NCBI RefSeq assembly: GCF_027853965.1
Contig: NZ_JAQGLB010000038.1
Location: 1-43,853, forward strand
DNA from: Saccharopolyspora indica
GTDB lineage: Bacteria; Actinomycetota; Actinomycetes; Mycobacteriales; Pseudonocardiaceae
DNA: 43,853 nt
Direction of reading: 5' to 3'
Shown: piece after piece, positions 40,330 to 43,853 of the stretch
Numbering within the stretch: position 1 is the first letter of the stretch
How the letters are laid out: each line of letters opens with the position of its first letter
Notes under the pieces: model-generated
Database searches by the model: none
Seen by the model: only the letters and a program-made list of their open reading frames with translations
Told to the model about the DNA's origin: nothing
Made by a program: the position numbers and the translations under genes

Positions 40330-41303
40330 GCAACCCCAGCCCTGAACCAACCCGAGCCTTGCGCAACCGCACCTCAGGGGACCGTGACGCAAACCAGCCA
40401 CAAGAAACCCCGCAACGCGAGGTCACTGCGGAACGCAACCACCACTGTGAATCGCGGAGAGGCGGGACAGCATCCCGCCGCGTGCTGCGCCGCCTGCTGC
40501 GGCACCGCACCGGCGTCGTCGGCCTCGTCCTGTCGGCGCTGTTCGTGCTGGTGGCGCTGGCCGCACCGCTGATCGCACCGAGCGATCCGGCCGCGGTGAA
40601 CTTCGACGAGGTCCTGCAGCAGCCGTCGCTGGCCGCACCACTGGGCAGCGACGAGCTCGGCCGCGACCAGCTCTCCCGCGTCTTCTACGGCGTCCGCGCG
40701 TCGATCGTGGTGGGCGTGCTGTCGGTGCTGCTCGCGCTCGTGGTGGCGGTGCCGCTGGGCCTGATCGCCGGGTACTACCGCGGTGCCGTCGACTCCGTGG
40801 TCTCCCGCATCACCGACACGCTGCTGGCCTTCCCGTTCCTGGTGCTGGCGGTCGGCCTCGCCGCGGTCATGGGCGCGTCGATGACGAACGCGGCCATCGC
40901 GATCGGCCTGTCCCAGGTGCCGAACCTGATCCGGGTGGTGCGCGGCGAAACCCTGCGACTGGCCGGCGAGGACTACGTGACCGCCAGCGTGGCGGCCGGC
41001 GCGTCCGGCACCACCGCGATGTTCCGGCACATCCTGCCGAACTCGGTGAACGCCCTGCTGGTGCAGATCACGGTGGCCATCCCGCAGGCGATCATCGGCG
41101 AGGCGCTGCTGTCCTTCCTCGGCCTCGGCGTGCAGCCGCCCACCCCGTCGCTGGGCGTGATGCTCTCGTCCGCGCAGACCTACTTCACGCAGGCCCCGTG
41201 GCTGGTGGTCTTCCCCGGCATCGCGGTGGTGCTGGCCACCCTCGGCTTCAACCTGCTCGGCGACGGCCTGCGGGACGCCCTGGACTCGAAGGGGAACCGA
41301 TGA
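40326..41303 (+). CDS. ABC transporter permease, OppC/DppC type, with repeat-derived N-terminus
   Basis: 325 residues from the ATG at 40326, overlapping the OppB-type stop (ATGA). The first ~55 residues are hydrophilic and residues 14-48 (NRTSGDRDANQPQETPQRE, then VTAERNHHCESRRGGT) are encoded by dispersed repeat copy C. The normal OppC body starts around residue 50: RRLLRHRTGVVGLVLSALF, PLGSDELGRDQLSRVFYGVR (the periplasmic-entry domain) and the EAA loop EDYVTASVAAGASGTTAMFR. Homologues usually have a short cytoplasmic N-terminus here, so the extension should be tolerated. The stop overlaps the ATPase gene by ATGA. Confidence 0.92.
   Translation: MSNPSPEPTRALRNRTSGDRDANQPQETPQREVTAERNHHCESRRGGTASRRVLRRLLRHRTGVVGLVLSALFVLVALAAPLIAPSDPAAVNFDEVLQQPSLAAPLGSDELGRDQLSRVFYGVRASIVVGVLSVLLALVVAVPLGLIAGYYRGAVDSVVSRITDTLLAFPFLVLAVGLAAVMGASMTNAAIAIGLSQVPNLIRVVRGETLRLAGEDYVTASVAAGASGTTAMFRHILPNSVNALLVQITVAIPQAIIGEALLSFLGLGVQPPTPSLGVMLSSAQTYFTQAPWLVVFPGIAVVLATLGFNLLGDGLRDALDSKGNR
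40365..40468 (+). repeat. Dispersed coding repeat, copy C (inside the OppC-type permease gene)
   Basis: This copy is on the plus strand, 39 bases after the start codon. It differs from copy B at about 9 of ~105 bases by hand alignment; six of the changes alter the residue. The first ~30 bases between the start codon and the repeat core are less similar to copies A and B than those are to each other. Confidence 0.9.
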
Positions 41304-42892
41304 GCGACGTGCTTTCCTTCTGCGACCTCCGGGTGCGGTTCCGCACCGAAGAGGGCACTGCCGATGCGGTGCGCGGGGTCAGCTTCGGCGTCGCGCCCGG
41401 CGAGATCCTGGCCGTGGTCGGCGAGTCGGGCTCCGGCAAGAGCGTCACCGCGATGTCCGCGCTGGGGTTGCTCCCGCGCACCGCCGAGGTCACCGGGCGC
41501 ATCGAGCTCGACGGCTCCGAGCTCGGCGAGCAGGAGCTGCGCCGGGTCCGCGGCAAGGACATCGCGATGATCTTCCAGGAGCCGATGACCTCGCTGAACC
41601 CGGTGTTCACCATCGGCTGGCAGCTCGTCGAGGCCATCCGCCTGCACACCAGCACCACCAGCGCGAAGGCCCGCGAGCGAGCGGTGGAACTGCTGGATCT
41701 GGTCGGCATCCCGGAACCGGCGCGCCGCCTCAAGCACTACCCGCACCAGCTCTCCGGCGGGCAGCGGCAGCGCGTGATGATCGCGATGGCGCTGGCCTGC
41801 GAACCGAAGGTGCTGATCGCCGACGAGCCGACCACCGCGCTGGACGTGACGGTCCAGGCCGAGATCCTGGCCCTGCTGCGCGACCTGCGCGACCGGCTGG
41901 GCACCACGATCCTGCTGATCACCCACGACATGGGCGTCGTCGCCGACCTCGCGGACCGGGTGGTGGTGATGTACCGCGGCGAGGTGGTCGAGGAAGCCGC
42001 CGCGGCCGATCTGTTCCGCGCACCGCAGCACGAGTACACCGAAGCGCTGCTCGCCGCGGTGCCCAGGCTGGAGATCGGGAAGAGCGAGGAGCCCGAGCCG
42101 GCCGATCCGGTGCTCGTCGTCGAGGACCTGGTGGTCACCTACGGCGGCCAGCGCGCGGTGGACGGCGTATCGCTGCGCATCGACCGGGGTGAGGTCCTCG
42201 CGCTGGTCGGCGAGTCGGGCTCCGGGAAGTCCACGGTCGGCAAGTGCGCGGCCCGCCTGCTGACGCCGGCTGAAGGCCGGATCGTGCTCAACGGCCGGGA
42301 CATCAGCCGCCTGCCCGCCCGACGCCTGCGCCCGCTGCGGCGCAACATCGGCATCGTCTTCCAGGACCCGGGCTCGTCCCTGGATCCCCGGATGAGCATC
42401 GCGGACAGCATCGCCGAACCACTGCGCCTGCACCGCGTCGCGCGAGGCCGGGAGCTCGACGAGCGGGTGGACGAACTCCTCGACGCGGTGGAGCTGGGCG
42501 CGTCCCGGCGCCAGCGCTACCCGCACGAGCTCTCCGGTGGTCAGCGGCAGCGCGTCAGCATCGCCCGCGCCCTGGCGCTGGAACCGGAGCTGCTGATCGC
42601 CGACGAGCCGACCAGCGCGCTGGACGTGTCGGTGCAGGACGCGGTGCTGGAGCTGTTCCAGTCGCTGCAGGCCAGGCTGAACTTCAGCTGCCTGTTCATC
42701 AGCCACGACCTGGCCGTGGTCAACATGCTCGCCCGCCGGGTGGCCGTCATGCGCCGCGGCCAGGTGGTGGAGCAGGGCGACACGGCGCAGGTCCTCGGGA
42801 GCCCGCAGCACGAGTACACGCAGCGCCTGCTGGCAGCGGTCCCGGTGCCGGACCCGGAGCGGCAGCACGAACGCCGGCTGGCCGGGGCCTAG
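41300..42892 (+). CDS. ABC transporter ATP-binding protein, fused OppD-OppF type
   Basis: 530 residues with two complete ATPase cassettes. Cassette 1: Walker A GESGSGKSVTAMSAL, Q-loop IFQEPMTSLNPV, signature LSGGQRQRVMIAMAL, Walker B VLIADEPTTALDVT, and the H-loop LLITHDMGVVADL. Cassette 2: GESGSGKSTVGKCAA, VFQDPGSSLDPR, LSGGQRQRVSIARAL, LLIADEPTSALDVS, FISHDLAVVNML. Both carry the C-terminal oligopeptide transporter extension, e.g. PQHEYTEALLAAVP and PQHEYTQRLLAAVP. Fusion of the two is common in actinobacteria and alphaproteobacteria. All catalytic residues are present in both halves. It powers the importer encoded by the three preceding genes. Confidence 0.95.
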   Translation: MSDVLSFCDLRVRFRTEEGTADAVRGVSFGVAPGEILAVVGESGSGKSVTAMSALGLLPRTAEVTGRIELDGSELGEQELRRVRGKDIAMIFQEPMTSLNPVFTIGWQLVEAIRLHTSTTSAKARERAVELLDLVGIPEPARRLKHYPHQLSGGQRQRVMIAMALACEPKVLIADEPTTALDVTVQAEILALLRDLRDRLGTTILLITHDMGVVADLADRVVVMYRGEVVEEAAAADLFRAPQHEYTEALLAAVPRLEIGKSEEPEPADPVLVVEDLVVTYGGQRAVDGVSLRIDRGEVLALVGESGSGKSTVGKCAARLLTPAEGRIVLNGRDISRLPARRLRPLRRNIGIVFQDPGSSLDPRMSIADSIAEPLRLHRVARGRELDERVDELLDAVELGASRRQRYPHELSGGQRQRVSIARALALEPELLIADEPTSALDVSVQDAVLELFQSLQARLNFSCLFISHDLAVVNMLARRVAVMRRGQVVEQGDTAQVLGSPQHEYTQRLLAAVPVPDPERQHERRLAGA

Positions 42893-43089
42893 TCCTCGGC
42901 GCGGTGCCTGCGGGAGCGAGCGCGCTGACCGGGACCGGTGCGCGCCGACTTCTTCGCCTCCGCCTTGGGCCGCTCGACCCGCTCCGCCAGTGCAGCGGCG
43001 AACTCCGGAGGAGAGCTCGGACCCCAGTTCCGGTCCTCCGGGTCTCCCAGAGTCTTTCGCAGCTCGGTGTAGATCGGCGTCGAGTCCAC
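42889..43089 (-). CDS. Small basic hypothetical protein
   Basis: 66 residues from the GTG at 43089. The N-terminal half is mixed (DSTPIYTELRKTLGDPEDRN, then PPEFAAALAERVERPKAE); the C-terminal third is strongly basic (KKSARTGPGQRARSRRHRAED), suggesting nucleic acid or ribosome contact. The stop overlaps the convergent ATPase gene stop as CTAG. It lies upstream of the rRNA promoter region but points away from it. I do not recognise the family; codon use fits a real gene and the start has GTACGCAG upstream without a strong ribosome site. Confidence 0.6.
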   Translation of the reverse strand: MDSTPIYTELRKTLGDPEDRNWGPSSPPEFAAALAERVERPKAEAKKSARTGPGQRARSRRHRAED

Positions 43090-43759
43090 TGCGTACCCCC
43101 GTCCTGACGATCGCCTGGCAGGTTACCCGCGCGCGGGGGACGAATCGCGGTGGCGAAGCAGGACCACACGAACGTGGACATCAACAGCACTCCGGGCGGA
43201 CCTCGCCGCTGAGACCTGAACATCGGCTCTGACCTGCGATGATGACCTTTAAAGGGGGGTGGTGTTCAGGGGGTGTTCGGGGGTCTGTAAAGTTCTACGA
43301 GTCAGAGCGACACGGGCCGGGAAAACCGGGCCGAGCCTGACACGGGGTCACGAACCAAGCTCCCACGAACGAGTGGTAGAGTGGGTGAGCCCGAAACGGC
43401 AAGACTTTGAAAATTGCGATTCGCTTCGCTGTCATAACGCTGGACGGTTCGATCTCCGGGAGATAACGAATCGGGTGCGGGAAACGAAAGTGACCCCCCT
43501 GAAACCCCGGAAAAACGGCCTGCTAGAGTTACCGACACAAGAAAGCGAACAGAGGAAATGCTCCCCGGAGCTTGCTGGTCTTGAATGGCTGGTGGTGATG
43601 GTGTGGGTGTGTTCTTTGAGAACTCAACAGCGGACTGTTTTGGTTAGTGTTCTTTAATGCCCCCGACCAAGGCTTTGGTTTTGGTTGGTGGTTTCTTTGA
43701 GTATGGCGCTCCGAGCCTTCGGGTTTGTTTGAGTGTCTGCTGGGATTGTTCAACAGCAT
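43090..43759 (+). promoter_or_regulatory. rRNA operon promoter and leader region
   Basis: This 670-bp stretch has no convincing protein gene and becomes T/G-rich toward the 16S gene, as rrn leaders do. Several TAGAGT/TAAAGT -10-like boxes are visible (43288, 43377, 43524), so tandem promoters are likely; the one at 43524 (TGCTAGAGTTACC) looks best, but its -35 is poor. BoxA-like antitermination motifs occur at GTGTTCTTTGAGAACTCAAC (about 43609-43628) and at TGTTCTTTAATGC (near 43647). CCAAGGCTTTGGTTTTGGTTGG (43668-43689) can form stems used in pre-16S processing. Confidence 0.7.
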
Positions 43760-43853
43760 TGTTGGAGAGTTTGATCCTGGCTCAGGACGAACGCTGGCGG
43801 CGTGCTTAACACATGCAAGTCGAACGCTGAAGCACTTTCGGGTGTGGATGAGT
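43760..43853 (+). rRNA. 16S ribosomal RNA, 5' end (partial)
   Basis: GAGAGTTTGATCCTGGCTC at 43765 (the 27F primer region) is followed by GGACGAACGCTGGCGGCGTG and CTTAACACATGCAAGTCGAA, the universal start of bacterial 16S with the actinobacterial GCTGGCGGCGTGCTTAACACATG form. The gene runs off the right edge. The mature 5' end is placed at about 43757-43761 by comparison with the family. Confidence 0.96.

Noticed and set aside
25182..40468. Interpretation of the 105-bp repeat as a conserved protein domain
   Set aside because: Most differences between copies change amino acids and one copy stands alone as a tiny ORF, so DNA-level repetition explains it better.
43259..43657. 132-codon ORF just before the 16S gene
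   Set aside because: It lies in the rrn leader, has low GC third-position bias and overlaps promoter and antitermination motifs.

Overview
The window comes from a high-GC actinobacterium, most likely Saccharopolyspora or a close relative in the Pseudonocardiaceae. This rests on the strong G/C third-position bias, frequent GTG/TTG starts behind GGAGG-type ribosome binding sites, an Lsr2 nucleoid protein, a type VII-secretion-linked toxin region, and the first ~94 bases of a 16S rRNA gene at the right edge with an actinobacterial leader. The genus is inferred, not proven. No transposase, integrase, phage gene or CRISPR array was seen.

Layout. (1) 1-9079: a plus-strand block linked to type VII secretion. 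It holds the C-terminal part of a polymorphic toxin with a papain-like/glutamine-deamidase domain, a proline-rich protein with a degenerate ADP-ribosyltransferase-like tail, an unknown protein, and a beta-helix protein fused to two CbxX/EccA-type AAA ATPases. (2) 9212-15842: signalling. An ECF sigma factor, a membrane-anchored Hsp70-family protein with an extracytoplasmic ExoP_C-like sugar-binding-type domain, and divergently a reduced histidine kinase, a LuxR response regulator and a large degenerate kinase-like protein. A complete NarL-type kinase converges on these. (3) 15877-20436: an ArsR-type repressor and FAD monooxygenase sharing two perfect operators, a tRNA with anticodon UAG, a DUF3618 protein, a MOSC protein, a TetR regulator, a small unknown protein and a MobA/MocA-like nucleotidyltransferase. 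(4) 20534-29995: a purine catabolism cluster under a divergent PucR regulator. It encodes a purine permease, guanine deaminase, the three subunits of a molybdenum xanthine dehydrogenase and an 8-oxoguanine deaminase-like amidohydrolase. (5) 30387-33290: polyamine synthesis (PLP decarboxylase, AdoMet decarboxylase, aminopropyltransferase). (6) 33430-37640: methionine aminopeptidase, an unknown protein, ribokinase, and two divergent Lsr2 paralogues, one lacking the DNA-binding domain. (7) 37755-42892: a peptide/nickel-type ABC importer with a fused two-ATPase subunit. (8) 43090-43853: the rrn leader and 16S start.

The most unusual signal is a ~105-bp dispersed repeat present three times (about 25182-25285, 26843-26947, 40365-40468). 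Every copy is an open reading frame lying just after an ATGA stop/start junction. One copy extends the xanthine dehydrogenase large subunit, one extends the OppC-type permease, and one makes up nearly all of a 48-codon ORF wedged between two operon genes with ATGA overlaps on both sides. A second wedged ORF (59 codons) in the same operon is built around a 24-nt-period array of GATTTC-N4-GAAATC palindromes. The same ATTTC-N4-GAAAT architecture recurs as two perfect palindromes upstream of the polyamine genes. The operon therefore seems to have absorbed repeats at gene junctions without losing translational coupling.

Other items of interest are the Hsp70/membrane/ExoP_C fusion, the Lsr2 domain paralogue that could modulate Lsr2, and a long palindromic terminator-like element used at two convergent gene pairs in opposite orientation.
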